A DNA stretch of 64,000 nucleotides from an uncultured Oscillospiraceae bacterium (lineage in GTDB: Bacteria > Bacillota > Clostridia > Oscillospirales > Oscillospiraceae). The DNA is taken from assembly GCA_947624385.1 (NCBI GenBank), contig CANQJZ010000004.1, forward strand, positions 1-64,000. The letters run 5' to 3'. Shown piece by piece: positions 1 through 8,924 of the stretch. Positions within the stretch are counted from its first letter, which is position 1. Every line of letters begins with the position of its first letter. The notes under the pieces were generated by a model. It did not search any database and was not told the DNA's origin. It saw only the letters and a program-made list of their open reading frames with translations. Both the position numbers and the translations under genes were made by a program.

Positions 1-77
1 TTTACACGATTTGGGCTATGTTGTCTCTTTGCTGTTTCACCCCCACGGGTGTTGCACTTCGTATGATAACCTGCCCA

Positions 78-104
78 GCCCCCTCGTCAGAGGGGGCCTT
101 TTTT
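78..104 (+). terminator. Rho-independent terminator; partial family C repeat
   Basis: GCCCCCTC-GTCA-GAGGGGGC forms an 8-bp stem followed by CTTTTTT. It would end a gene lying left of the window. The same hairpin is the inner arm of the family C elements at 34.6, 54.7 and 62.3 kb, so this is probably a partial copy. Confidence 0.65.
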
Positions 105-167
105 GATGGGTTTTTTATGAAAAAGTGCAATTCACATCGTGATTTCTGCATTTCAGGACAGAAACAT

Positions 168-196
168 TGACAATCGGCGGGTCGATTTGCTACGTT
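168..196 (+). promoter_or_regulatory. Candidate promoter of the EP-repeat protein
   Basis: TTGACA (168-173) with a 17-nt spacer before TACGTT (191-196). The -10 box is weak, so the assignment is tentative. It lies 57 nt before the start codon, which has a strong AAGGAGG site. The rest of 1-252 holds only the terminator upstream. Confidence 0.35.
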
Positions 197-252
197 GTTG
201 CCAGAATTGGTCGTATCATACACCTTTGTAAGAACGCAAGGAGGAAACTGGA

Positions 253-2982
253 ATGAAGATGGCAAAACGGGTCTTGGCCGTGTTTCTGGCAGCGGTGCTC
301 GCCTTTGGCAGTCTGGCGACGGCGGCGTTCGCGGCGGACGAGCCGGAGGTGACGGTCGAGCCTGAGGTGACGGCGGAACCGGAGGTTACGGCGGAACCGG
401 AAGCGACGGTTGAACCGGAAGTTACGGCGGAACCGGAAGTAACGGAAGAACCGGAGGTCACGGCTGAACCGGAAGTAACGGCGGAACCGGAGGCTGCGGC
501 GGAACCGGAAGTAACGGCTGAACCGGAGGTTACGGCGGAACCGGAGGCGACGGTTGAACCGGAAGCGACTGAAGAACCGGAGGCTACGGAAGAACCGGAA
601 GTAACGGCGGAACCGGAAGTAACGGAAGAACCGGAAGTAACGGCTGAACCGGAGGCGGAGACGGCCGCCGAGACACTGACGGTGACATAGCAGGCCGAGA
701 ACGTCACGAGCGTGGCGGACGCCGGCGGGTCGTGGAGCAACGGCTGGTACGCGGCGGAGGGCACGGTGGCCCTGGAGCAGATCAGCGTCAGCGGCGACGT
801 ACACCTGATCCTGGTCACCGGCGCGGACCTGACGGTGAGCGGCGGCATTCTGGTGCAGAGCGGCGGCAGCCTGACCATCTGGGGCAGCGAGGAGGACTGT
901 CGCCAGGACGGCTCGCTGACGGCCAACGGCGGCCAGTACGGCGCGGGCGTGGGCGGCTCCCGCGGCAGCTCCGTCACGGTCGCCATCACCGGCGGGACCA
1001 TCACCGCCACCGGCGGCGCGAGCGCCGCGGGCGTGGGCGCCGGGTATCAGAGCGGCGACGTGGCGGTGACCATCGACGGCGGCTCGGTACACGCCGTGGG
1101 CGGCGCGGACCCCCAGCCCAGGAACAGCGCCGGGGAGACGCTCTACGCCCTGCAGGTGGCCAACCCGGTTGGCGGGACCGTCACCGTGAACGACAAGGCA
1201 TGGAATGGCACGAACAACACGGCCGCGGACGGCGACACGGATCTTTACATGTATCTGCCCGAGACGGCCACCACCGCGGACGTGTCCGTGGGCGGCGACG
1301 CGGCCCGGCGGTACCGGCTGAACAAGGACGCGGGCCGGTTTGAGTACGTGGGCCCCGTGCCCGATCTGCCCCGCTCCGACGCCGTGTACTATAACCCCGA
1401 AACCAACACCCGGGAGCTCATCCAGAACCTCGTCTGGGTGCAGGACGGCGCCACGGTGCTGGAAAACGGCTGGTATGTGGTCCCCAACCATGTGATCGTG
1501 GACCACCTGGACGTGTACAGCAACGTGAATCTGGTCCTGGAAAATGCCGCGTACCTGGAGGTCAAAAACGGCATCGAGATCAAGGACGGCGGCAGCCTGA
1601 CCATCTGGGGCAGCGAGTACGACTATAACAAGGACGGCGGCATGGTCGTCTATGGCGCGGAGGACCGCACCCCGGGCATCGGCCCCAAGGGCAACGACGT
1701 CAGCGCCACCATCATCAACGGCGGACACGTGACGTCCACCGCCGGCGGTAACAGCGCGGCCATCGGCGGCGACGACCAGCTCAGCAACGTCACGGTGATC
1801 ATCAACCGCGGCGTGGTCAACGCCACCAGCCCCGACGGCGGCGCGGCCATCGGCGCGGGCCATGACTGGGACGTGGAGGGCGACGATATCGGCCTTATGC
1901 CCGGCGTGCAGGGCGATTTCACGACCCTGACCATCACATGCCGGAACGACCACAGCCACACCCGCACGGTGTATACCGACGCGGAGAAGATCGCCGCGAC
2001 GGCCGCCACATGCACGGCCGAGGGCAGCGAGACATACCGCATGAGCTATGAGGTGGATGGACAAAAGCACGTGCTGGCCGATACGGTGACGTACGCGCTT
2101 CCCATGGTCCCCCACAGCTGGAGCGCGTGGGAGCTGGTCAGCAGCGGCGCGGACGACCGGAACGACCCAGGCCACACATGGACCACCACGGAGCTTCAGC
2201 AGACGTCCGCGGGCCAGGTGAAGGCGGCCACATGCGCGGCGGGCGGCGGCGAGCTGATCCGTATCACCGTGACAGCGGACGGCAAGACGCATGTGCTGGG
2301 CGAGGAGGTCATCGATACCACGCCCGCCAGCGGCCATAAGTGGGGCAAGTGGACGACGCTGAGCGAGACCAGCAGCAAGATGGTCCGTGAGCGGACGTGC
2401 AGCGTGTGCGGCCAGGCGGAGCGGATAGATTTCACCGCCGCGCCCATGGTGACGGCGGCGAACACAGCCGACGGCATTCAGCTGACCTGGACGGAGGTCA
2501 CCAGCGCCGACGCTTACCGGGTGTACTACCGGGAGCATGGCGGAAGCTGGAAGGTCATAGGCCACACCACAAAGCTGACATACACCTGGAAGTGGGGCAA
2601 GGACGGGACGAAGTATGAGTTCACCGTCCGGGGCTGCGCCATAAGCGGCAAGACGAAAACCGTGATGCCCGGCAAGTACAACACCAGCGAGACCATCCAG
2701 TTCGTGAAGGCCCCCGCTGTGACGGTCAAGGCCGTGAAGGACGGTATCCAGGTGAGCTGGACAAAGGTGGCCGGGGCGGATACCTATCGGGTGTACTACA
2801 AAACCGCCGGCGGCGCGTGGAAGGCCATCGGGCACAACAAGAACCTGCGCTATATCTGGCGGCACGGCGAGGCCGGCGTCAGCTATCAGTTCACGGTCCG
2901 GCCCTGCACCGTCAAGGGCGCGACAAAGACGCTGTTCGGCGCCGGGTATAACACCAGCAAGAGCGTGACATTCCCCGGATAA
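253..2982 (+). pseudogene. Secreted EP-repeat / Fn3 surface protein interrupted by an in-frame TAG
   Basis: The start at 253 follows AAGGAGG and opens with a signal peptide (basic n-region, hydrophobic core, AFA cleavage). Eighteen EPEVTA-like hexapeptides follow. TAG at 688-690 stops the frame after 145 codons, but the same frame continues unbroken to 2982. The 712 GTG has no ribosome site, so downstream residues belong to one protein of about 909 residues. That part has glycine-rich GGSLTIWG / GGTITATGG repeats typical of parallel beta-helix adhesins, then two Fn3-like domains (YRVYYREHGG and YRVYYKTAGG) at the C-terminus. No LPXTG or SLH anchor is visible. It may be a recent pseudogene, a base-call error or a readthrough case. 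The gene is convergent with a related secreted protein at 3044-5698. Confidence 0.8.
340..663 (+). repeat. Eighteen tandem 18-bp units encoding EPE(V/A)T(A/V/E)
   Basis: Eighteen consecutive hexapeptide codon blocks of the form GAACCGGAAGTAACGGCG with scattered substitutions. They encode an acidic, proline-rich extended linker, probably a wall-spanning stalk. Such an array can change length by slippage. Confidence 0.9.
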
Positions 2983-2999
2983 GAAAAAGAATAGTAGAA

Positions 3000-3027
3000 G
3001 GGCGCGACCGGAAATCCGGCCGCGCCC
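3000..3027. terminator. Shared hairpin between two convergent secreted-protein genes
   Basis: GGGCGCG-A-CCGG-AAAT-CCGG-C-CGCGCCC is an 11-bp stem with one opposed A/C pair. T-rich tracts follow on both strands, so it can end both the rightward gene at 2982 and the leftward gene at 3044. Confidence 0.75.
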
Positions 3028-3043
3028 TGTGATTTTGTTGGTA

Positions 3044-5698
3044 TTATTTTGTGTACGTGATGCTCTTGCTGGCACTTTTGGAGTTATACAGGCTCTTTCC
3101 GTCTTTACTCACGACCTGCACCGCAAAGGTGTACTTGGTCCCGCTCTTGGCCTTCGTCCAGGTGTACGTCGTCTTGGTGGTGTCCGCAATCTTTGTCCAG
3201 TCCCCGGAGCCGGTCTTGTAGAATACGCGGTATGCCGCTGCGCCGCCGACCTTGCCCCAGGTGAGCTTTACGCCTGTAGGCTTGTTTTCGGCCTTGCCGA
3301 TTTTCACCTGGCCGATGTAGGTTTTGTTATAACTGGCGCTTTTCGCGTTATACAGACTCTTGCCGTCCTTGCTCGCTACCTGCACCGCGAAGGTGTACTT
3401 GGTCCCGCTCTTAGCTTTGGTCCAGGTATAGCTGGTGGAAGTCGTGTCCGCTATCTTCGTCCAGTCCCCGGAGCCGGTCTTGTAGAACACTCGGTACGCA
3501 GCCGCGCCACCCACTTTACCCCAAGTGAGCTTCACGCCGGTGGGCTTGTTCTCCGCCTTGCTGATCTTCACCTGGCCAATATAGGTCTTGTTGTAACTGG
3601 CACTCTTGGCGTTATATAGGCTCTTGCCGTTTTTGCTCGCCACTTGGACCGCAAAAGTGTATTTAGTCCCGCTCTTGGCCTTGGTCCAGGTATAGCTGGT
3701 GGAAGTCGTGTCAGTGATCTTCGTCCAGTCGCCGGAACCTGTCTTATAGAATACCCGGTACGCGGCCGCGCCGCCCACTTTTCCCCAGGTGAGCTTTACG
3801 CCTGTAGGCTTATTCTCCGCCTTGCTGATCTTCACCTGGCCAATATATTTTTTGCTCGTCCCCACCTTGTCGTAGTCGCCGCCGGTGCCTGTTTTATCAA
3901 AGGCGCGAACGGTGAATTTGTACGTCGTGCCGCTCTTAGCCTTGGTCCAAGTGTAGCTGGTCGCCGTGGTGTCCGCGATCTTTGTCCAGGACCCGGAACC
4001 TGTCTTGTAGTAGACCCGGTATTTGGACGCGCCGGAAATCTTGCCCCAGGTGATCTTTACGCCCGTGGGCTTGTTCTCCGCCTTGCTGATTTTTGGGGCA
4101 GACAGCCGGGGCGCTTTGCTGATGATTTCAAATTTATAGCCGTATTTCTTCGCATGGGCTTCGGCGGTAGAGCCAGCGTACCCGCAGAGTACAGTTCCTT
4201 CATCGAAGGCCGGTCGATAGTATGGAAAGCCGTGCAGGTTTTCATATGCAACTACATAAATATCACACTTCGGATTCAGAAATATGACCTTGGCAGGTCC
4301 CATAAGCGCCTGGTCGCCGACAAAATCAACAGAAGCGGGGATCGTGATCTCCGGCAGGCCGCTGCAGAACATAAACGCCTGATCGTTGATCTTTTTGACA
4401 GAATTGGACAGGGTGATGCTCTTCAGCTTCTTGCAGCCGTAAAACGAGTGACTGCCGATCTCTGTAACGGAATTTGACATGGTAACACTCGTCAGATTTT
4501 CGCATTCCGCAAAGAGATAGCCTGGTATGTACGTCACATTGCTGCCAAAGGTCGCTTTCAGCCCACTGCTGGCACCGGCGCCCGCAAACGGATAAGAGGA
4601 TCCATATCGGTCATATGTGACATCATCCAGTTCGACGCTGTTAATGGTAACAGATTTGAGCGCCGTGCATTCATAAAAACAACTGTCTCCGATGTAAGTT
4701 ACCGAATCAGGGATCTCAATGCTGGGCAAAGATGAGCAGCCGGAAAACGTACCAGCCTGGATCTCGGTCACGCTGTCCGGGATCGTCACGCTGGTCAAAC
4801 TGCGACACGCTGAAAATACCCCTTCGATCGGAAAGGCAACATAGGAAAAATCTTTCTCGCCCAGCGATGTGATAGAATCAGGAATGCGAATGCTGGTGAG
4901 GCCGGAACCGCAAAACGCTCCGCCCTTAATGGTCGTGACCGAGGTCGGGATATCGATCGTTTTCAGACTATTACAATTATAAAATGCGCCCGCCCCGATA
5001 GAGGTAACAGATTTAGGAATGCTGACACTGGTCAGAGAGCTGCACCAAGCAAACGCACAGTTCCCAATAGCAGTGATCCCATTATTAATGACAGCCCTTT
5101 TAATGCTTGTAAGGTTTTTCCACCAAGGGGTGGAGACAGAAACGCCACCACCGAACTCAACATAGTAATCGTCCATCGCCCCCTTGCCGGAAATAGTGAG
5201 GGTGCCGTCGGAGGACAACGACCACTGAACGTTTTTGCCACAAGCGCCGGAAGTGGCCGTCGCCGCTGTTTCCGGCTCGGTTTCCGGTTCCTCCGCCGGC
5301 TCTTCCGTCACCACCGGTTCTTCCGTCACGACCGGTTCCTCTGTGATCACAGGTTCTTCCGTCACGACCGGTTCCTCTGTGATCACAGGTTCTTCCGTCA
5401 CGATTGGTTCCACCGTCACGGCGGGTTCTTCTGTTACAACGGGTTCTTCCGTCACGACGGGCTCTTCCGTCACGACGGGTTCCTCCGTTGTGACCGGTTC
5501 CTCTGTCACGACGGGTTCGTCCGTGACCACCGGCTCATCTGTTACAACCGGTTCCTCCGTCACGACGGGTTCCTCTGTGATCACAGGTTCTTCCGTTTCG
5601 ACCGGTTCCTCCACCGGGGCTTCCTCGGCGAGGGCGGGGGCGCTCAGGGAAAAGAGCGTCGCCAGGGCCAGGAGCAGACATAGAGCGCGCTTTGTCAT
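3044..5698 (-). CDS. Secreted BspA-type leucine-rich repeat protein with four Fn3 domains
   Basis: Residues 1-25 form a signal peptide ending ALA. The start at 5698 is preferred because an AAGGTG site lies 10 nt upstream; an ATG seven codons earlier has none. An EEPVVT-type acidic/proline linker follows, then BspA-like (LRR_5) leucine-rich repeats with units such as LTSVTIPDSVTEIQ over roughly residues 200-520. Four Fn3-like domains close the protein, the last three being almost identical 88-residue copies. BspA-type proteins are adhesins in other gut and oral bacteria, so adhesion is inferred. No LPXTG motif or SLH domain is seen. The linker and Fn3 domains match the convergent gene at 253-2982, suggesting shared origin or recombination. 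Confidence 0.85.
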   Translation of the reverse strand: MTKRALCLLLALATLFSLSAPALAEEAPVEEPVETEEPVITEEPVVTEEPVVTDEPVVTDEPVVTEEPVTTEEPVVTEEPVVTEEPVVTEEPAVTVEPIVTEEPVITEEPVVTEEPVITEEPVVTEEPVVTEEPAEEPETEPETAATATSGACGKNVQWSLSSDGTLTISGKGAMDDYYVEFGGGVSVSTPWWKNLTSIKRAVINNGITAIGNCAFAWCSSLTSVSIPKSVTSIGAGAFYNCNSLKTIDIPTSVTTIKGGAFCGSGLTSIRIPDSITSLGEKDFSYVAFPIEGVFSACRSLTSVTIPDSVTEIQAGTFSGCSSLPSIEIPDSVTYIGDSCFYECTALKSVTINSVELDDVTYDRYGSSYPFAGAGASSGLKATFGSNVTYIPGYLFAECENLTSVTMSNSVTEIGSHSFYGCKKLKSITLSNSVKKINDQAFMFCSGLPEITIPASVDFVGDQALMGPAKVIFLNPKCDIYVVAYENLHGFPYYRPAFDEGTVLCGYAGSTAEAHAKKYGYKFEIISKAPRLSAPKISKAENKPTGVKITWGKISGASKYRVYYKTGSGSWTKIADTTATSYTWTKAKSGTTYKFTVRAFDKTGTGGDYDKVGTSKKYIGQVKISKAENKPTGVKLTWGKVGGAAAYRVFYKTGSGDWTKITDTTSTSYTWTKAKSGTKYTFAVQVASKNGKSLYNAKSASYNKTYIGQVKISKAENKPTGVKLTWGKVGGAAAYRVFYKTGSGDWTKIADTTSTSYTWTKAKSGTKYTFAVQVASKDGKSLYNAKSASYNKTYIGQVKIGKAENKPTGVKLTWGKVGGAAAYRVFYKTGSGDWTKIADTTKTTYTWTKAKSGTKYTFAVQVVSKDGKSLYNSKSASKSITYTK
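3047..3838 (-). repeat. Three tandem 264-bp Fn3-encoding repeats
   Basis: Copies lie at 3047-3310, 3311-3574 and 3575-3838, each starting at the QVKI(S/G)KAENK motif and each exactly 88 codons. They share most positions at protein level but differ at many synonymous sites. A more divergent fourth copy lies at about 3839-4096. Confidence 0.9.
5272..5640 (-). repeat. Tandem 18-bp units encoding (E/D)EPV(V/I)T
   Basis: About twenty consecutive hexapeptide units form the stalk of the BspA-type protein, with a few irregular units at the edges. It resembles the EPEVTA array at 340-663 but with a different consensus. Confidence 0.85.
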
Positions 5699-5734
5699 GA
5701 GAATACCACACCTTTCCATATCGTTTTGAATTTT

Positions 5735-6061
5735 TCAGAAAAGCCGTATCAACAGCATATAAATGGCTGTGCCGGAGAGGATGCTGACAAGGGAATTGCG
5801 CCGCCAGACCTGCAATCCCACCACCGCCAGGGCTGACAAAAGCTCCGGCAGACCGTAAGGCGCGGCGGCGAACGACACGTCCTTCAGGCAGTAGATCACC
5901 AGCATGCCGATGATGGCCTGGGGCAGCACGTCGCCCAGATAGGCGATATACGCCGGGGTCTTGCCCTTGCGGAATATCAAAAAGGGCAGAAACCGCAGCA
6001 GCACCGTGACCGCCGACATCACCGCCACAAGGGCGGCGGCGTGGGTGTTGGAGGCCGTCAT
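5735..6061 (-). CDS. azlD: AzlD-type branched-chain amino acid exporter small subunit
   Basis: A 108-residue membrane protein with four hydrophobic segments, matching the AzlD family in size and in the LPFLIFRKGK and VLPQAIIGMLVIY motifs. AzlD pairs with AzlC (BrnF/BrnE in Corynebacterium) to export branched-chain amino acids and analogues. The ATG at 6061 overlaps the azlC stop as ATGA and follows a GGGGGCGGG site. The substrate here is inferred from family only. Confidence 0.85.
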   Translation of the reverse strand: MTASNTHAAALVAVMSAVTVLLRFLPFLIFRKGKTPAYIAYLGDVLPQAIIGMLVIYCLKDVSFAAAPYGLPELLSALAVVGLQVWRRNSLVSILSGTAIYMLLIRLF

Positions 6062-6756
6062 TGTCCCGCCCCCTTTCGCCGTGTGAGCCTTGGCCGCAAT
6101 ATAGTCAGCGCCAGGGTGATCAATACCATCGCGGGGATGAGAAAATCGTCCGGGCCAAACAGCACCAGGCACACCAGCGACGCGCCAAGCCCTGCCAGGG
6201 CGGGCACGTGGTCCCGTGTGGCCAGCCACTGCTGGGTGAAGGAGGCGATGAACAGGGCCGTCATGGAAAACTCGATGCCCGCCGTGCTGAAGGGCAGCGC
6301 CGCGCCCAGGATGCTCCCCAGCACGCAGCCCACCACCCAATAGCACTGGTCGAAAAGCGACACCAGAAACCGGTAAAGATTTGGGTCCGCGCCCTCCGGC
6401 GTCTCGCCGTCGCAGAGCAGCGAATAGGTCTCGTCCGTCAGGGCGAAGATCATGTAGGGCTTATACTTGCCCGCGTCCCGGTACCGGCCCAGCATGGACA
6501 CGCTGTAGAACAAATGGCGGGCGTTGACCATGACGGTGGTCAGGGCTGCGGTGAGCAGGCTGGCGCTCCCGGCCAGAAGGCTCACGCCCACGTACTGCAT
6601 GCTCCCGGCGTAGATCAGCAGCGCCATCGCCAGGGACCAGAGCACGCCGTAGCCCGCGTCGTGCAGCAGGATACCAAAGCCGATGCCCAGCACGATATAC
6701 CCCGCCATCACCGGCAGGGACGTGAAAAACGCCTGCCGCGCCACGGAGCCTTTCAT
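6058..6756 (-). CDS. azlC: AzlC-type branched-chain amino acid exporter large subunit
   Basis: A 232-residue integral membrane protein with the family's early GIGFGILLHDAGYG segment, the MQYVGVSLLAG motif and the VNARHLFYSVSM signature. It forms the exporter with the overlapping azlD gene. Its ATG overlaps the stop of the upstream nucleotidyltransferase (ATGA), so the three genes form one translationally coupled operon. No dedicated promoter is visible inside it. Confidence 0.88.
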   Translation of the reverse strand: MKGSVARQAFFTSLPVMAGYIVLGIGFGILLHDAGYGVLWSLAMALLIYAGSMQYVGVSLLAGSASLLTAALTTVMVNARHLFYSVSMLGRYRDAGKYKPYMIFALTDETYSLLCDGETPEGADPNLYRFLVSLFDQCYWVVGCVLGSILGAALPFSTAGIEFSMTALFIASFTQQWLATRDHVPALAGLGASLVCLVLFGPDDFLIPAMVLITLALTILRPRLTRRKGAGQ

Positions 6757-7664
6757 GCCCAGAGGTCCTCCGGGTATTTGCCGGCGGCCTTCATGTCCGC
6801 CAGGGCCGCCTGCAGGGCGGGCAGATCGTCCCGGTATGTAACGCCGTGCCAGATCTCGTTCGTGGGCAGGACCTTTACCCGGTCCGTCCCGGCCGTCAGG
6901 CACGCGTTCACCACGCTGGGCAGGAAGAACTCCGCCTTGGCGGGGTTTTTCGGCATGTCCAGCCGCAGGAATTTTTCCAGCTCCGTCCCGATGGCGTTCA
7001 GAAAACTCTGGTGGAAGCCCCAGGTGTTCAGGCTCACAGGCGTGTCCGCCGCCAGAGCGGTCCAGGTCGCGCCGCCGTCCAGGGTGTAAGACGGGCTCTC
7101 CGCCGGGCCCTGGATGGCCGTCAGCTCCGTCACGCCCGTAAGATAGCCGCCGGCGTCGATGGTGCAGGCGCCCCGGGCCACGGCGCCGTTTTCCGTCAGG
7201 GTGTTCTTCAGGTCGTAGGCCACCAGCGCGTGGGTGTGCTCGTCCGCGTGGTCGGTGAGAAAGTCCGCCAGGGCCCGGAACGCGCCCCGGCCATAGAAAT
7301 CGTCCGCATTGATGACCGCGAAGGGCCGGTCGATCAGGTCCCGGGCGGCGTACACCGCGTGGGCCGTGCCCCAGGGCTTGGCCCGCTCCGCCGGGACAGA
7401 AAAGCCGGCCGGCAGGTCGTGCAGGTCCTGGAAGGCGTAATGCAGGTCGCATCTCGCGCCGATACGGTCCCCCACCAGCGCACGGAAGTCCGCCTCGATC
7501 TCCCTTTTTATGACGCATACGATCTTCTCAAAGCCCGCCTGCAGGGCGTCATAGGCAGAGTAGTCCAGTATCACCTGCCCCGCCCCGTCCACGGCGGTCA
7601 TCTGCTTCAGCCCTCCAAAACGGCTGCCCATCCCGGCCGCCATGATCACCAGCATCGGTCCCAT
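6753..7664 (-). CDS. Nucleotidyltransferase of the sugar-nucleotide pyrophosphorylase type
   Basis: A 303-residue protein opening with AAGMGSRFGGLKQ, the nucleotide-binding signature of NTP transferases (RmlA/GlmU-like). ADDFYG near residue 110 is the usual metal-binding position. The substrate cannot be read from sequence; similar proteins are annotated as dTDP-glucose or UTP-hexose pyrophosphorylase-like. The start at 7664 follows GGAGG with 8-nt spacing; an upstream ATG at 7688 lacks a site. It heads an operon with azlC and azlD, an odd pairing with no obvious pathway link. Confidence 0.75.
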   Translation of the reverse strand: MGPMLVIMAAGMGSRFGGLKQMTAVDGAGQVILDYSAYDALQAGFEKIVCVIKREIEADFRALVGDRIGARCDLHYAFQDLHDLPAGFSVPAERAKPWGTAHAVYAARDLIDRPFAVINADDFYGRGAFRALADFLTDHADEHTHALVAYDLKNTLTENGAVARGACTIDAGGYLTGVTELTAIQGPAESPSYTLDGGATWTALAADTPVSLNTWGFHQSFLNAIGTELEKFLRLDMPKNPAKAEFFLPSVVNACLTAGTDRVKVLPTNEIWHGVTYRDDLPALQAALADMKAAGKYPEDLWA

Positions 7665-7786
7665 TGCCCGCGCCTCCTTATAAATCAATAATGCCTGATT
7701 TTACCACATTCAGCCCCGATTGGCAACGGCGGCTTCGCATGAGAGCGGGTCGGGCGGATATACTGAAAACGGGGACGATGATGGAT

Positions 7787-7813
7787 TTAGCACTCGTTTG
7801 TTGTGAGTGCTAA
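7787..7813 (+). promoter_or_regulatory. CIRCE operator (HrcA site)
   Basis: TTAGCACTC-N9-GAGTGCTAA, a perfect match to the CIRCE consensus bound by the HrcA repressor. It sits 94 nt before the Hsp20 start. A TATACT box at 7759-7764 could place it early in the 5' untranslated region, the usual arrangement. Confidence 0.95.
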
Positions 7814-7836
7814 TATTTACAATTCGTTCACAGAAT

Positions 7837-7865
7837 ACACATAAATTTGTTCACAAATTATGTGT
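7837..7865 (+). promoter_or_regulatory. Inverted repeat in the Hsp20 leader
   Basis: ACACATAAATTTG-TTCA-CAAATTATGTGT pairs over 12 bp with one bulged A. It lies between CIRCE and the ribosome site. It could be a second operator or an RNA hairpin; its 3' arm overlaps a TATGAT box at 7865-7870. Confidence 0.5.
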
Positions 7866-7906
7866 ATGATACAGACAAATCAATAAGGACAGGGAGGTCC
7901 AAGACA

Positions 7907-8320
7907 ATGTTTGATATGATCCCGTTTGCAGCCAGTTCCTATACCCCCAGCAAGATCTGGGACCCGTTCCAGGAGTTCTTCGGCACGGTGGCCCACGCCG
8001 CCGCCACGGACATCCGGGAGAGCGACCACGATTTCGTCATCGAGACGGAGCTGCCCGGCTTCGACAAGAGCGAGATATCCGTCAGCGTGAAGGAAGGCGT
8101 GCTCACCGTACGGGCCGAGCACCAGAGCAAGGATGAGGAAAAGTCCGACGAGGGCTATATCCGCCGGGAGCGCTCCAACACCGCCGTGGAGCGGCGGTTC
8201 GAGGTCTCCGGCGTGGACGCCGGGGCCATCAGCGCCCAGTACGTCAACGGCGTGCTGAAGCTGACGCTGCCCAAGCTGCCCGAGACCGTGCCCGAACAGC
8301 ACCAGATCGAAATCAGGTAA
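7907..8320 (+). CDS. Small heat-shock protein of the Hsp20 / alpha-crystallin family
   Basis: A 137-residue cytosolic holdase. The alpha-crystallin domain spans about residues 35-130, with ELPGFDKSEISVSV near its start and the terminal GVLKLTLPK motif. A short N-terminal arm begins with FDMIPF. The start at 7907 follows GGGAGG; an in-frame upstream ATG at 7847 lies within the leader without a site. A perfect CIRCE element upstream implies HrcA repression and induction by protein misfolding. A strong terminator follows at 8341, so it is monocistronic. Confidence 0.93.
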   Translation: MFDMIPFAASSYTPSKIWDPFQEFFGTVAHAAATDIRESDHDFVIETELPGFDKSEISVSVKEGVLTVRAEHQSKDEEKSDEGYIRRERSNTAVERRFEVSGVDAGAISAQYVNGVLKLTLPKLPETVPEQHQIEIR

Positions 8321-8340
8321 AATCGCACAAGAAAAAGCTG

Positions 8341-8366
8341 CCCCGGCTCGCCAGAGCCGGGGTTTT
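8341..8366 (+). terminator. Terminator after hsp20
   Basis: CCCCGGCTC-GCCA-GAGCCGGGG is a 9-bp GC stem followed by TTTT. It separates hsp20 from the aspartate-family operon. Confidence 0.85.
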
Positions 8367-8387
8367 GCTGAATCTTGCGCCGGTCCC

Positions 8388-8416
8388 TTGCGCGATGGGC
8401 GGGAACATGGTAAGAT
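8388..8416 (+). promoter_or_regulatory. Promoter of the ACT-hom-lysC operon
   Basis: TTGCGC (8388-8393), 17-nt spacer, TAAGAT (8411-8416), 42 nt before the first start codon. Confidence 0.6.
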
Positions 8417-8458
8417 ACACGGTGCGTGGACAAATGCCCGCAAAAGGAGGACACGCGT

Positions 8459-8905
8459 ATGGCGACAGGCAAGCGCAGACAATACTACCTGGTGGACGGG
8501 GACGCTCTGCCGGAGGTGTTCATCCGGGTGACTGAGGCCCAGGAGCTTCTGGACACGGGCCGGGCCCAGACCGTGGCGGAGGCCGCCGAACAGGTGGGCA
8601 TCTCCCGGTCGGCGTTTTACAAGTACAAAAACGCCGTCATGCCCTTCCAGAACGTGGCCGGCGGCCACATCGTCACCTTCCAGATCATGCTCCAGCACAA
8701 GATGGGCATTCTCAGCGCCGTGCTGGGGCTGTTCGCGGAGACAGGCGCGAATATCCTGACCATCAACCAGGGCATCCCCACCAACGGCGCGGCGCCGGTC
8801 ACGATAACGGCGGACATGACCGCGCTGGATACCTCCGCGGAAGTGCTGTTGGAGCGTCTGGGCGCGGTGGACGGGGTCATCAAGGCAGCGGTGGCTGCGG
8901 GATAA
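8459..8905 (+). CDS. ACT domain protein of the PheB / UPF0735 type
   Basis: A 148-residue protein. Residues 1-60 resemble a helix-turn-helix (AEAAEQVGISRSAFYKYKNAV). Residues 70-145 are an ACT domain (IMLQHKMGILSAVLGLFAETGANILTI), a fold that binds amino acids. The start at 8459 has AAAGGAGG. It lies 19 nt upstream of homoserine dehydrogenase and is co-transcribed with it and aspartate kinase. In Bacillus, PheB-type proteins neighbour phenylalanine or threonine genes, but their function is not firmly established. An effector-sensing role for the operon is inferred. Confidence 0.8.
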   Translation: MATGKRRQYYLVDGDALPEVFIRVTEAQELLDTGRAQTVAEAAEQVGISRSAFYKYKNAVMPFQNVAGGHIVTFQIMLQHKMGILSAVLGLFAETGANILTINQGIPTNGAAPVTITADMTALDTSAEVLLERLGAVDGVIKAAVAAG

Positions 8906-8924
8906 AGAGAGAGGTACGATACAG

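Noticed and set aside
340..663. Possible CRISPR-like array
   Set aside because: Units are 18 bp and directly adjacent without spacers; they are in frame and encode EPEVTA.
688..690. Pyrrolysine insertion or programmed recoding at the TAG
   Set aside because: No Pyl machinery is visible and the codon lies in a low-complexity junction; a mutation or sequence error is simpler. Kept only as a question.
190..3075. A very long open frame on the minus strand, opposite the EP-repeat gene
   Set aside because: It is a GC-driven shadow: low-complexity Arg/Ala/His-rich product, no ribosome site, and the opposite strand has signal peptide and Fn3 domains.
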